NCBI RefSeq assembly: GCF_004011885.1
Contig: NZ_SBEF01000009.1
Span: forward strand, 1-64,000
DNA from: Serratia microhaemolytica
Lineage (GTDB): Bacteria > Pseudomonadota > Gammaproteobacteria > Enterobacterales > Enterobacteriaceae
Direction of reading: 5' to 3'
DNA length: 64,000 nucleotides
Shown: positions 1 to 7,834 of the stretch, one piece after another
How positions within the stretch are numbered: position 1 is the stretch's first letter
How the letters are laid out: each line of letters starts with the position of its first letter
The notes under the pieces: generated by a model
What the model was told of the DNA's origin: nothing
Databases searched by the model: none
What the model saw: only the letters and a program-made list of their open reading frames with translations
Translations under genes and position numbers: made by a program

Positions 1-10
1 TATTCTATTT

Positions 11-346
11 TTATCGCCATTTTGTCAGTGTTTGCCCCTCGACCTGCTGCCAGTCAATGCCTTTTATCAGCCAGGAAAATTGCTCCGTGGTGAGAGTCCA
101 AGTGGTATCGCCTTGTCGCGGCCAGACAAAATGCCCACGGTGCAATCGACGTACCGCCAACCAGACACCGTGCTTATCCCAGCGTAATAGTTTGAGGCGA
201 TTTCGTGCTTTATTGCAGAAGATAAACGCGGCTTCTCCCTGCCAGGCCTGACCGAGATGTTCGGTGACAGAGTGGGTTAATTTATCCACGCCACAACGCA
301 TGTCGATGGGGTGGCGAGCCATCCAAATCTGTTCTGGGTTCAACAT
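11..346 (-). CDS. tnpB: IS66 family accessory protein TnpB
   Basis: This 111-residue protein is the second IS66 gene (IS66 Orf2-like family), required with TnpA and the TnpC transposase for transposition. It shows the family features: an N-terminal IWMARHPIDMRCGVDKL block, then FIFCNKARNRLKLLRWDKHG, then WP near the middle. Length is typical for a complete copy. It overlaps the end of tnpA by 7 bases, which points to translational coupling. No frameshift or internal stop is seen, so this copy may still be functional if tnpC outside the window is intact. Confidence 0.9.
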   Translation of the reverse strand: MLNPEQIWMARHPIDMRCGVDKLTHSVTEHLGQAWQGEAAFIFCNKARNRLKLLRWDKHGVWLAVRRLHRGHFVWPRQGDTTWTLTTEQFSWLIKGIDWQQVEGQTLTKWR

Positions 347-621
347 GCTTGAAGCGCCTGGAGTACGTGGGGTAACTGGTGCAGTTGACAGGCAACCGAT
401 AGCCCGGCAGGCGTATTGACGGTAACCATGCCGGATGGCGCTTTAACCGTTGTGGGAATAAACGGTGTCACGGTACTTTTCTCCGATTTATCCGCCTGAA
501 TTTTCCAGTAATGGAAGGTGGCTAACTTCAGATTATTTTCGCGACAGTAAGCGGATTGGGAGAGTCCGCTGTTTTGCCAGTTATCAAGATGCTGCTGTTT
601 TTGCTGTTTGGTATATGGCAT
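340..621 (-). CDS. tnpA: IS66 family accessory protein TnpA (helix-turn-helix)
   Basis: A 93-residue protein at the start of the IS66 operon. It has the helix-turn-helix style segment SGLSQSAYCRENNLKLATFH followed by YWKIQADK, as in IS66 TnpA/Orf1, and a low-complexity hydrophobic tail. The family role is DNA binding or regulation within the element. A decayed homologue lies at 6576-6825 on the same strand. The protein appears complete. Confidence 0.85.
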   Translation of the reverse strand: MPYTKQQKQQHLDNWQNSGLSQSAYCRENNLKLATFHYWKIQADKSEKSTVTPFIPTTVKAPSGMVTVNTPAGLSVACQLHQLPHVLQALQAC

Positions 622-706
622 GGTTTATTCTCAAGCAGAGGATGTGATGGCGAGAATAATGATCGTGGTCAACGAGGCTAACAAGGTGAGATGGCCGGAT
701 GTTTAC

Positions 707-979
707 TTAATACGCGTATTTTGTATTAACGCGCTGCGGTTTGGGGGATGTCTACTCAGCGATGAGCACGGATACCGTGAGTGGATCAGGAAGATAACCA
801 ACTGCAATACCTTCAGCTAAGCCGCCTCTCATGTTGATGTATTGGTCTTAACATTCAAGCTGAGGTCGTTGGAGGTTTACCTTTCCACACCGAAAATCTT
901 ACAAATAAAAATTGCTAACCAATTTATTTGTGATGTTTTTAGTCAACAGTCAGGTAGGAAGCGTTCGTGATGTTATGCT
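707..979. other. Intergenic region without a recognisable gene
   Basis: AT-rich sequence between the inferred IS66 end and the hairpin that closes the ABC operon. Open frames here have no recognisable product. It probably represents decayed sequence flanking the insertion. Confidence 0.5.
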
Positions 980-1014
980 GTTCACCTTACTGAATTAACG
1001 TGAGTAAGGTGAAC
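980..1014 (-). terminator. Perfect 12-bp stem-loop downstream of the ABC operon
   Basis: GTTCACCTTACT (980-991) and AGTAAGGTGAAC (1003-1014) pair perfectly around an 11-base loop, five bases beyond the stop of the ATPase gene. Position suggests a transcription end or mRNA-stabilising hairpin for the minus-strand operon. There is no clear U tract on either side, so termination may need Rho. Confidence 0.6.
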
Positions 1015-1018
1015 TTGG

Positions 1019-1852
1019 TTATAACAACGTCTTGAAACGTTCTAGTATTGTTTCTCTCAGTTGGGTAAATTGCGGCAATTTCTGTTTTTCTGGACGCCAT
1101 GCAAGTTCTAATTCAATTAAGTCATACTGCTCAACAATGGTTGCACCGGGAATATTTTGGCCTTGTTCATTCTTTTCGTAACCCAATACCCAGATGGTAT
1201 CCGAGATATAAATGGCGGCATCAATATCATGTGAGATGATGACTGAAGAGTTCCACGCATGTGTTTGCGATACGGATAGGATGGTATCGCATACGGTTTG
1301 TTTGGTCAGAGAGTCAAGCCCTGAGAATGGTTCGTCCATGACCAGAAAATGAGAACGATTGAGCAATTGTTGTACAATGGCCACGCGTTGCCTTTGCCCA
1401 CCTGATAGTTGCATTGGGTATTTATGGGCATGGTCAGCGAGATTAAAATCCTGTAAATAGTCATCAATGAGACTGAGATCTCTTTTTGCACGTTTAGCGG
1501 CAATTAATAGGTTGTTATAAACCGTACGGTGATTGAATAAATCATAACTTTGATTAACCATACCTACGTCACCTGGTGCAACGGGTTTATTTTCACCATT
1601 ATTTATCGTAACAGAGCCTACAGTGGGAATTTGTAATCCTGCAATGCAACGTAATAACTGGGTTTTACCGATCCCTGATGGTCCTAGAATCGAGACCACT
1701 TGTCCTTGCTCTATATTTGGTCGCTTAATGTCACGGATAGTCAGATTAATATCGCGTAAAATCGGGCGATCGTAACTGACACCCAAGTTTTTAATCAACA
1801 TTAAATCATCAGCACAGGTAAAACTGTAGTTTGTATTTGTTCCGGTAGACAT
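1019..1852 (-). CDS. ABC transporter ATP-binding protein (NitT/TauT-like)
   Basis: A 277-residue cytoplasmic ATPase, last gene of the five-gene operon. All nucleotide-binding motifs are intact: Walker A GPSGIGKT at residues 57-64, Q-loop near 101, signature LSGGQRQRV at about 149-157, Walker B FLVMDEP ending at Glu174 and the switch His in VIISHD at about 208. It resembles the ATPases of nitrate/sulfonate/taurine importers (TauB/SsuB type). Only seven bases separate it from the permease gene. The substrate is unknown. The 5' region has an unusual 15-residue N-terminal extension before the usual start of the fold. Confidence 0.85.
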   Translation of the reverse strand: MSTGTNTNYSFTCADDLMLIKNLGVSYDRPILRDINLTIRDIKRPNIEQGQVVSILGPSGIGKTQLLRCIAGLQIPTVGSVTINNGENKPVAPGDVGMVNQSYDLFNHRTVYNNLLIAAKRAKRDLSLIDDYLQDFNLADHAHKYPMQLSGGQRQRVAIVQQLLNRSHFLVMDEPFSGLDSLTKQTVCDTILSVSQTHAWNSSVIISHDIDAAIYISDTIWVLGYEKNEQGQNIPGATIVEQYDLIELELAWRPEKQKLPQFTQLRETILERFKTLL

Positions 1853-1859
1853 AATAAGT

Positions 1860-2636
1860 TCACTTTTTGTTATTGGTCAGATAAGGGCAAACGGTATAGC
1901 GTAACCATCCCAAAAACCAATCCTGAATGAGCCCATATAGCAGGATAGTAATCTGTATTGCAAATACACCAGCCAAATTGAAGTAACGATTTTGATTGAG
2001 CAACATCACGCCAATTCCACCAGAGGAACGAACTAATCCTTCTACCATCGTCAGCAAAGTCCAACCAACAGCTGCATTTTGCCGCAGAAGATCAAGAATT
2101 ACATCTAGCTTGCCGCGCAGCAGTAATTCATAAGAAATGCGCCAGCCCTGCATATCAATGGTACGGCAATGATCGATGCTAGATTGTCGGATCGACTTCA
2201 CCTCTGCCAATAGATTGGTTGTCATGAAAACAGTCATACCAAATGTTAATAGACCAATTTTTAGATCATCACCATTATTGGTAAGTAGAGTAAAAATGTA
2301 GGTTAGTCCGGCAAAGCCGAGAAAACGCATTGCCGACATGAATTTCGCGAACGGCCAGAATAACGGCGCTGTGGATAAAAAAACCAGTAGTGTGGAAAAA
2401 CCGGCAGCTAAGACAAGCGAAATTAAGCTAGTGCGAACACTTTCGATCAGGTTAGGGATCAATCCTTGGTTTTGCACTAGTTTTTGCCATTCCTGAGCAA
2501 TAGCGAGTGGCGTCGGCAACCATTTGGCATCCAATGAGATCCAACAGACCATGGCAATCACAATCTGAATTGCAACCAAAATAACAAAATTACGTCGACT
2601 AAAGTAGGTATAAGGTGTCCAAATATTTCGCATCAT
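1860..2636 (-). CDS. ABC transporter permease (BPD_transp_1-like)
   Basis: A 258-residue inner-membrane protein with about six hydrophobic segments, the first near residues 16-34. The cytoplasmic coupling segment around CRTIDMQGWRISYELLLRGK and the following hydrophobic block resemble the EAA loop region of binding-protein-dependent permeases. It sits between the binding-protein fusion gene and the ATPase. Two ATG codons occur in tandem after an AGGGAG ribosome site; the second (2633) has the better spacing. A hairpin with a short T run immediately upstream may reduce expression relative to the binding protein. Confidence 0.8.
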   Translation of the reverse strand: MMRNIWTPYTYFSRRNFVILVAIQIVIAMVCWISLDAKWLPTPLAIAQEWQKLVQNQGLIPNLIESVRTSLISLVLAAGFSTLLVFLSTAPLFWPFAKFMSAMRFLGFAGLTYIFTLLTNNGDDLKIGLLTFGMTVFMTTNLLAEVKSIRQSSIDHCRTIDMQGWRISYELLLRGKLDVILDLLRQNAAVGWTLLTMVEGLVRSSGGIGVMLLNQNRYFNLAGVFAIQITILLYGLIQDWFLGWLRYTVCPYLTNNKK

Positions 2637-2644
2637 CTCTCCCT

Positions 2645-2672
2645 AAAAAGCGGGCACGAATGCACCCGCTTT
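2645..2672 (-). terminator. Intra-operon attenuator-like hairpin
   Basis: On the minus strand AAAGCGGG and CCCGCTTT form a perfect 8-bp stem with a 10-base loop, followed by more T (five T in a row at 2649-2645). It lies between the binding-protein/OmpA gene and the permease gene, only a few bases before the permease ribosome site. This is a plausible partial terminator making the first three proteins more abundant than the transporter. Confidence 0.6.
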
Positions 2673-2745
2673 ACATATAGCCCTGTTCATTTTATTTTCG
2701 TTTATTTACTACTTGAATGAACTAGGGAAACCATTTATTTAACTA

Positions 2746-4578
2746 CTAGTTAGCTGTTTGTACCATGCTCACTGTAACTCGGCGATTTTTTGCTCTTCCT
2801 TCCGCAGTGGCGTTATCCGCGATTGGCTGACTATCTCCATAGGCACGTACACGTACCCGACCTTCAGGGAAACTGCTCGGCGCATTTACTTGTAACCAAG
2901 ATCTCACCGCTTCAGCACGTTTACGAGATAACAATAGATTGGCTTCACTATTACCAACACTGTCGGTATGGCCCTCAATAATGATGGATAAGCCAGAGAC
3001 CGCAATCTGATTGAGTAGCTCTTCCATAACAGGAATGGATTGTGAGCGGAATGTCGCTTTACCAGTGTCGAATTCCAACGACCATGACTTTTTCGTCACA
3101 ACATACTGTACAGGAGCTTCAGCACGGAACGACGGGGTTTCTGCAACACTTGTTGCTCTAGCACTATCTGCAACTGACTGTAAGTAAGTGGTATTGACTA
3201 CCTGACTGTAAGGCACCAAGTCAGGCATGATGTCAGGATACAGTTGTTTGCTGATACCACCGAAAACTTCGTATACACGCTTATAAAGCATGTCATTACC
3301 ATTCATACCGAACAGAAACTGGTTGTCGGACAGATTGTTGGTGGTCGAACCACCGAGTTCAACTTGTAATCCTTGTTTATCCTTTTCAGTGACACCTTTG
3401 AAATATTTCGCCCACCATTCGGCAGTCTGTTCGTTATGTACCTTGGCCAATACTGCAGAGGCTTTCAACAGTTCAGAATCATCACCGCGATGAAGTGCTG
3501 TTTTGATGCGATCGGAAGCTTCAAATGATGCAGCAAGAATATTACTCACAATAGTCGGATTTTTTTCTGCCCACTGTTTGTTAACAATCAGAGTCGACGG
3601 CATTTGCCACATATACTCTTTGGTTGAAGCGACGGAAACCAATCCACCACGGTGCATGGCTACTTTAACATCGCCAGGCGTCCAGGTAGCGGTACCATTT
3701 TGACAGACACGCTGCTTTTCACCAGTACGTTTGCCATTTTTAACGACAGACCGCTCTTCACAGTAACCGGAAATATATTTTTCATCAGCTTCGGTAAAAC
3801 TGGTAGTAGAAACGAAGTTCATAGCGTCAGGATCAAATGTTTGTTCATTTGGGTTAATCGGCACATCGTTATCGCCAGCCCATTTGACACAAATATTCCA
3901 ATCGCCATCACGTAGCACAGCACCAATTAATGATCCTCGTGCTTTTTGTGGGTTATCACGCATTTCTGGTGGCAGCATACATTTATCTTCACCACGGGAA
4001 TACCCAAGAGCACCGACCACTTCTGCTGATTGTCCAAATTTACTTAACACTGCGTTAGTACTAGAGATAAATGCAGGCACACCATCGCCCATAATGATGA
4101 CCATGGCCGCACCTGAGGCAGGATTAGCGTTACCTGCTGCGAACTCTTTGGCAAAACTGCCCATTTCCTCAGTCATTCGCTGATAATCATCTTGGCGTTC
4201 AATTTTCAACTGCACACCTCGGCGGCCTAGTAGACTGTCTGGTGTTGTCAATTGATCACCATTGGCATACATCAATGCTGAAGTGGCATTCCATGGGATG
4301 GTAAACAGACGTACTGGCTGTGATATATTGGCTGATGGCAGATATAAGCTATTCGTCGTTTGTTGATTGCTGGTTCCTCTGGCGCTGGTTAAACTGGTAG
4401 ATTCTGGCGAATTAGCAATATTTGCGTTTGCGGTAGGCACATTTGCTTTCAGCGTAACACTTGCACTCTTCTGCTCTCCGCCTAACAATCCTTTTTGGTT
4501 GGCAATGGTTATGCCATATCCCAACCCTGCAACGATGCTGGCAATTAAAATAAATTTTGGTAATGGTTTCAATTTCAT
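2746..4578 (-). CDS. Inner-membrane-anchored substrate-binding domain fused to OmpA-like peptidoglycan-binding domain
   Basis: A 610-residue fusion. Residues about 8-26 are a hydrophobic segment without a lipobox, so probably an uncleaved anchor; residues 27-85 are a Ser/Thr/Asn-rich linker. Residues about 90-430 resemble an ABC solute-binding protein of the NMT1/phosphate-binding type (VRLFTIPWNATSALMYANG, later TKEYMWQMPSTLIVNKQWAEK). Four Cys residues, including CEERS and RVCQNG, could make disulfides. Residues about 495-605 are an OmpA C-terminal domain with GHTDSVGN, LLLSRKRAEAV and the closing GRAKNRRV, carrying the Asp and Arg that bind diaminopimelate in this family. The arrangement would link an ABC transporter to the cell wall. 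Its ligand is unknown. The permease and ATPase genes follow on the same strand. Confidence 0.8.
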   Translation of the reverse strand: MKLKPLPKFILIASIVAGLGYGITIANQKGLLGGEQKSASVTLKANVPTANANIANSPESTSLTSARGTSNQQTTNSLYLPSANISQPVRLFTIPWNATSALMYANGDQLTTPDSLLGRRGVQLKIERQDDYQRMTEEMGSFAKEFAAGNANPASGAAMVIIMGDGVPAFISSTNAVLSKFGQSAEVVGALGYSRGEDKCMLPPEMRDNPQKARGSLIGAVLRDGDWNICVKWAGDNDVPINPNEQTFDPDAMNFVSTTSFTEADEKYISGYCEERSVVKNGKRTGEKQRVCQNGTATWTPGDVKVAMHRGGLVSVASTKEYMWQMPSTLIVNKQWAEKNPTIVSNILAASFEASDRIKTALHRGDDSELLKASAVLAKVHNEQTAEWWAKYFKGVTEKDKQGLQVELGGSTTNNLSDNQFLFGMNGNDMLYKRVYEVFGGISKQLYPDIMPDLVPYSQVVNTTYLQSVADSARATSVAETPSFRAEAPVQYVVTKKSWSLEFDTGKATFRSQSIPVMEELLNQIAVSGLSIIIEGHTDSVGNSEANLLLSRKRAEAVRSWLQVNAPSSFPEGRVRVRAYGDSQPIADNATAEGRAKNRRVTVSMVQTAN

Positions 4579-4614
4579 AAAATAAGTTATCCGTACAATT
4601 AATTAAAAATCAGC

Positions 4615-5655
4615 TTAACGATCATTCCGTTTTATGGATGGTGTATCAAAAAAAGAGGTAACTTGCGTTGAAGTAGCAGAAGGCGTTTTATCCAAACTGT
4701 CAGTTAGGATCGTGCGGTTCGTTTGATCCAGCAACAGATTATTCAGCAGTAGATTATCGCTGTTTTGTTCCCATTCTTCTAAGCGTTTCATCGCGTCTGC
4801 CTCAAATACGCCATTTTCTAAGTCCATACCGGCGACAAAAGACTCGGAAACACGAACAAAGTCCTCAATTTGACCAATTTTTATAGCATAATCTTTGGTC
4901 AGATATTCCATTGAGGCATTGTACATATCTCGCCCTGCATCTTGCCCTTTGAGAATACGCATTGCTGCCGTCATTGCGCCGTGAGCTGAACGAGTCATTT
5001 CTCGACGCTCGGTTTCTACGCGCACTTCTTCTTCCATGTCAATAATCATGGTGTCAGCATGTTCTTGGTAACGCGTTAGTACATTGTAAAGGAATTGTGA
5101 TTTTCTCAATAAATCACCATAGGTGGTATTGGCATTTTCCAGACGTCCGTGTTGCCTAGATTGCAAAACCAGTTGTTTATTATTACCGGTTTTTTGTGCT
5201 TGCCGAGCGATTTTGAGTGCCTGCTGTGCTTCTCGTTCATTTTTGCTAATGATGTTCTTCAGTCGATTCATTACACCATTCAGATCACTAATACGTGAAT
5301 CCATCACTGATTGGCTTTTGCGTAAATCAGAAATATAGTTCTTCAATATGCCAATTGGGTCAATCTCGATAAACAATCCCGTTAACCACCGCATGGTGCT
5401 CTGATACATATAAGCAATTAATTTGCGGAAGCGTGAGTCAAACAGAATATGGAGAATGGCTGCCAGTGCTGAGCAGGTAACAACGAGATAAAGTGTATTG
5501 CTGGCGATCGACACTAGGAACGGCAAAATTTTGTAGAGAACAGCAAGACCACCAACACCAAGTAATGCTGCAACGACCATTCCTAGCGTCCCTTCAGGAC
5601 GTTCCCAAAAACTTTTAGGCTTGAAGTTTTTGGGTACGAGGTTTCCGTTATCCAT
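4615..5655 (-). CDS. Membrane-anchored PspA-like coiled-coil protein
   Basis: 346 residues. Two hydrophobic segments near residues 23-46 and 52-73 are followed by a long charged helical region (about 95-300). Its pattern resembles the PspA/IM30 hairpin: a DPIGILKNYISDL start, a heptad helix, AQQALKIARQAQKTGN, LVLQSRQHGRL, then a second long helix with IIDMEEEVRVETERREM. The last 60 residues are polar. PspA normally lacks membrane segments, so this would be a permanently anchored variant. PspA membership is inferred from pattern, not from a search. It lies between the cytoplasmic coiled-coil gene and the binding-protein/OmpA gene, with gaps of about 40 bases, so all are probably one transcript. 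Confidence 0.6.
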   Translation of the reverse strand: MDNGNLVPKNFKPKSFWERPEGTLGMVVAALLGVGGLAVLYKILPFLVSIASNTLYLVVTCSALAAILHILFDSRFRKLIAYMYQSTMRWLTGLFIEIDPIGILKNYISDLRKSQSVMDSRISDLNGVMNRLKNIISKNEREAQQALKIARQAQKTGNNKQLVLQSRQHGRLENANTTYGDLLRKSQFLYNVLTRYQEHADTMIIDMEEEVRVETERREMTRSAHGAMTAAMRILKGQDAGRDMYNASMEYLTKDYAIKIGQIEDFVRVSESFVAGMDLENGVFEADAMKRLEEWEQNSDNLLLNNLLLDQTNRTILTDSLDKTPSATSTQVTSFFDTPSIKRNDR

Positions 5656-5695
5656 TTTTTTCTCACTAATATCAACGACACTATGTACACTACAA

Positions 5696-6391
5696 CTATT
5701 GGGCGCTCAAGATATCAAGGTTTAGCTTTTGCCGCAATAGCCACTCTCTCTCATGGTTGCACGCTGCACTGAATAATTCAGTTGTACGATCAAGTTCGGC
5801 GGTTTGATTTTTAATTTCTTGCGAGAGCTCGGCCAATTTAGCTTGTTCTGTCAAAATCAATTGTTGTTGGCGCTCTATTTCAGCCTGTGCTGTTTCAACA
5901 ATCGCCTGTTTTTCTGCCATGATTTTTTGAGGTTCATCTACGCGTTGTTTACGTTCGCTAGCCGCTTCTTCACGAAAGCGTAACTCCTGAGTTTCAAGAT
6001 CGCGCATATGCAGCTCAATATCTTGCTGTAAATTCGCAACGGATGCGCCACTTTGCTTCAATACGGCAAAGGCTGCCTGTAAGCGCGCGGTTTCATCAGG
6101 AAGAACTTTTTCTAACGCGGTCATGTTGCTAATAAGTTGGCGAAATACGGTTGCACGTGCGAGTACGGTTTGGTGCAATCGTTCTGTCATCCGGTTATCA
6201 GCAATATTAGTGATCGTATTGCCTTCCGTTTCACTAATTGAAAGAAGAGGTTCTGGTTTTTCTGGAGTACCTTCACTCACTGTTGTTGACTTAGGATCAG
6301 CTTCAAAAATGGCTTCACGCAAACTGTCAGCAAAACGACCAAAGATAGAGTTGGGTTTGCCTTCAGGGTTATTATTTTTCACTTTGGACAT
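5696..6391 (-). CDS. Predicted cytoplasmic coiled-coil protein, first gene of the ABC/PspA-like operon
   Basis: 231 residues from the chosen start. No signal peptide or membrane segment. Residues 1-60 are polar and disordered-looking; from about 65 onward the protein is almost entirely amphipathic helix rich in Glu, Gln, Ala and Leu (for example EEAASERKQRVDEPQKIMAE, then AQAEIERQQQLILTEQAKL). The family is not recognised. I chose the ATG at 6391 because the AAAGGA ribosome site is 9 bases upstream; an ATG at 6400 overlaps that site. It may partner the PspA-like helices of the next gene, but that is inference. Confidence 0.65.
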   Translation of the reverse strand: MSKVKNNNPEGKPNSIFGRFADSLREAIFEADPKSTTVSEGTPEKPEPLLSISETEGNTITNIADNRMTERLHQTVLARATVFRQLISNMTALEKVLPDETARLQAAFAVLKQSGASVANLQQDIELHMRDLETQELRFREEAASERKQRVDEPQKIMAEKQAIVETAQAEIERQQQLILTEQAKLAELSQEIKNQTAELDRTTELFSAACNHEREWLLRQKLNLDILSAQ

Positions 6392-6575
6392 GAATGTCAT
6401 TCCTTTCTATATGCCGTTAATGAAAACGACACGACTCACTAGTGATAACAGGGTGCGCATTTTATCATTGCTCATCTACAAATTAAAGGATGATGAGTTT
6501 GGTTGATTGAATGTCGTGTAGGACTACAGGATATCGCCGGTACACTGAAAGTTGGTATTAACATCATCTCTGGGT

Positions 6576-6825
6576 TTTAAAAAATTGTGCCACTACGAAT
6601 AGGGCAGGAGTGTGAGGTGCAACAGCAAGTGATGGGGTGTTCATTGCTAAGGTGACTTGGGTATTTTATCTGTTGTGCGAATAAAGTGTTTGGTAATTCA
6701 GGTTGGCGGCTTTATCCACCTGCATTTTGTATGAGTGGACAGTGGCGAGATTCACGTTATTTGGGCACTCATAGGCGGATTGGCAGAAGCCCTGAAGGCT
6801 AACGCGTGATTGTGGTATTGCTCAT
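6576..6825 (-). pseudogene. Decayed IS66 tnpA remnant
   Basis: Minus-strand translation gives QSAYECPNNVNLATVHSYKM and then QVDK, which aligns with QSAYCRENNLKLATFHYWKI and QADK of the intact TnpA at 340-621. Further on, VTLAMNTPSLAVA aligns with VTVNTPAGLSVA. One in-frame TAA interrupts it and no start codon remains. It has the same orientation as the intact copy, so IS66 sequences bracket the five-gene operon. Confidence 0.75.
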
Positions 6826-7166
6826 CAATAAATCAAGAGAAGTTCACTGTGCTAACAAATAAAAGTGAACAACATCTTTTAGCAGTAGAAATAAGTGATG
6901 TTGATTAAATAACGTACTTTTATGGCATTAGCCTTGGTGAAGCATAACTTCCGCCCTACATCGACCGATAAGATCATAAGCACGCCGAGAGATAACACAT
7001 TATGTTTATGCTCAAAAAATGCTCGCAATCTTGCCCTGATAGACGTTGGTAGCATTTAAGTTTGAATGAAAAAAGCGAAAAATTGACAGTTTTTAGAGTA
7101 AAGCAACAATCTCCAACACTATATGATGGTGTAGTTTACTTTTACACGACTGATTCGGAGAGTCTA
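6826..7166. other. Intergenic region upstream of the PEBP gene
   Basis: AT-rich sequence without a convincing coding frame. The forward frame that opens at 7062 before the PEBP start reads through polar sequence unlike the family, and a good ribosome site (CGGAG) sits just before the ATG at 7167, so this part is taken as leader. Confidence 0.5.
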
Positions 7167-7721
7167 ATGCAACCTTTAACTAAATTGGTTTTACCTGTTA
7201 TTCTACTGATGAGCTTATCAGGCTCGGCTGCGGCACTAACGCTTTCAAGTAGCGATATTAGCCATAATAAGATGATGGACAACTCGAAAGAGTTTATCGG
7301 TTTTGGTTGCAATGGTGGTAATATTTCACCGCAGCTATCTTGGTCCGGAGTACCGAAAGGAACCGAGTATTTTGCTATTTTCGCTTATGATCCTGATGCA
7401 CCAACAGGTAGTGGCTGGTGGCATTGGCAGGTTATTAATATTCCTAAAAATGTCAATTCAGTGGTTGCTGGGGCGGGAGATCCGAAAAAGAACAACTTCC
7501 CTGCAGGAAGTTTACAGTTGAAGAATGATTTTGGCCAGCAAGGGTTTGGTGGCGTCTGTCCTCCGATAGGGCATGGCATGCATCGTTATCAGTTTACGGT
7601 CTATGCACTTTCTCAACAAATTGAATTACCTGAGAATTATTCAAGTGCGCTCGTGGGTTATATGGTCAATGCCTACTCATTGGGCTCTGCCACTCTAGAA
7701 GCGCTATATAAGCGCGATTGA
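7167..7721 (+). CDS. Periplasmic YbhB/YbcL-type PEBP family protein
   Basis: 184 residues from ATG 7167, which follows a CGGAG ribosome site and begins an evident signal peptide (residues 1-22, cleavage likely after SAAA). The mature part has the phosphatidylethanolamine-binding protein fold signatures: CNGGNISPQLSWSGVPKGT, YDPDAPTGSGWWHW, the GFGGVCPP and GHGMHRY segments and an A.SLGSATL end. The family resembles E. coli YbcL/YbhB; ligands and physiological role are poorly known. An AraC-type regulator follows on the same strand 113 bases later and might control it. Confidence 0.85.
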   Translation: MQPLTKLVLPVILLMSLSGSAAALTLSSSDISHNKMMDNSKEFIGFGCNGGNISPQLSWSGVPKGTEYFAIFAYDPDAPTGSGWWHWQVINIPKNVNSVVAGAGDPKKNNFPAGSLQLKNDFGQQGFGGVCPPIGHGMHRYQFTVYALSQQIELPENYSSALVGYMVNAYSLGSATLEALYKRD

Positions 7722-7834
7722 AGTTTGGTAATAGGGCGTGATGACCTTGGAGTGTATTTTATTTTAATCATTGGTGAGTTTTTTATCAGGTTAAGTTGAT
7801 TAAATTTAACCTGTCTTTCTAAAGGTTAAGGTGC

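Larger units (their letters stand above)
1..706 (-). mobile_element. IS66-family insertion sequence, partial (right part in window)
   Basis: The minus strand carries the two IS66 accessory genes, tnpA (340-621) and tnpB (11-346), in their normal order and overlapping. The large DDE transposase gene (tnpC) would lie to the left, outside the window. The outer end is inferred at 706, because the complement there begins GTAAACATCCGGCC, which resembles IS66 terminal repeats that start GTAA. The next 8 bases (707-714) would be the target duplication, but the other end cannot be seen. The forward open frame at about 608-820 runs across this inferred end and is not a gene. Confidence 0.8.

Noticed and set aside
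608-820. Plus-strand open frame crossing the IS66 end
   Set aside because: It runs from inside the IS66 element into flanking DNA and has no recognisable product.
6400-6520. Sigma-54 promoter (as for classic psp operons) before the PspA-like operon
   Set aside because: I looked for GG-N10-GC with TGGCAC/TTGCA elements on the minus strand upstream of 6391 and found no acceptable match.
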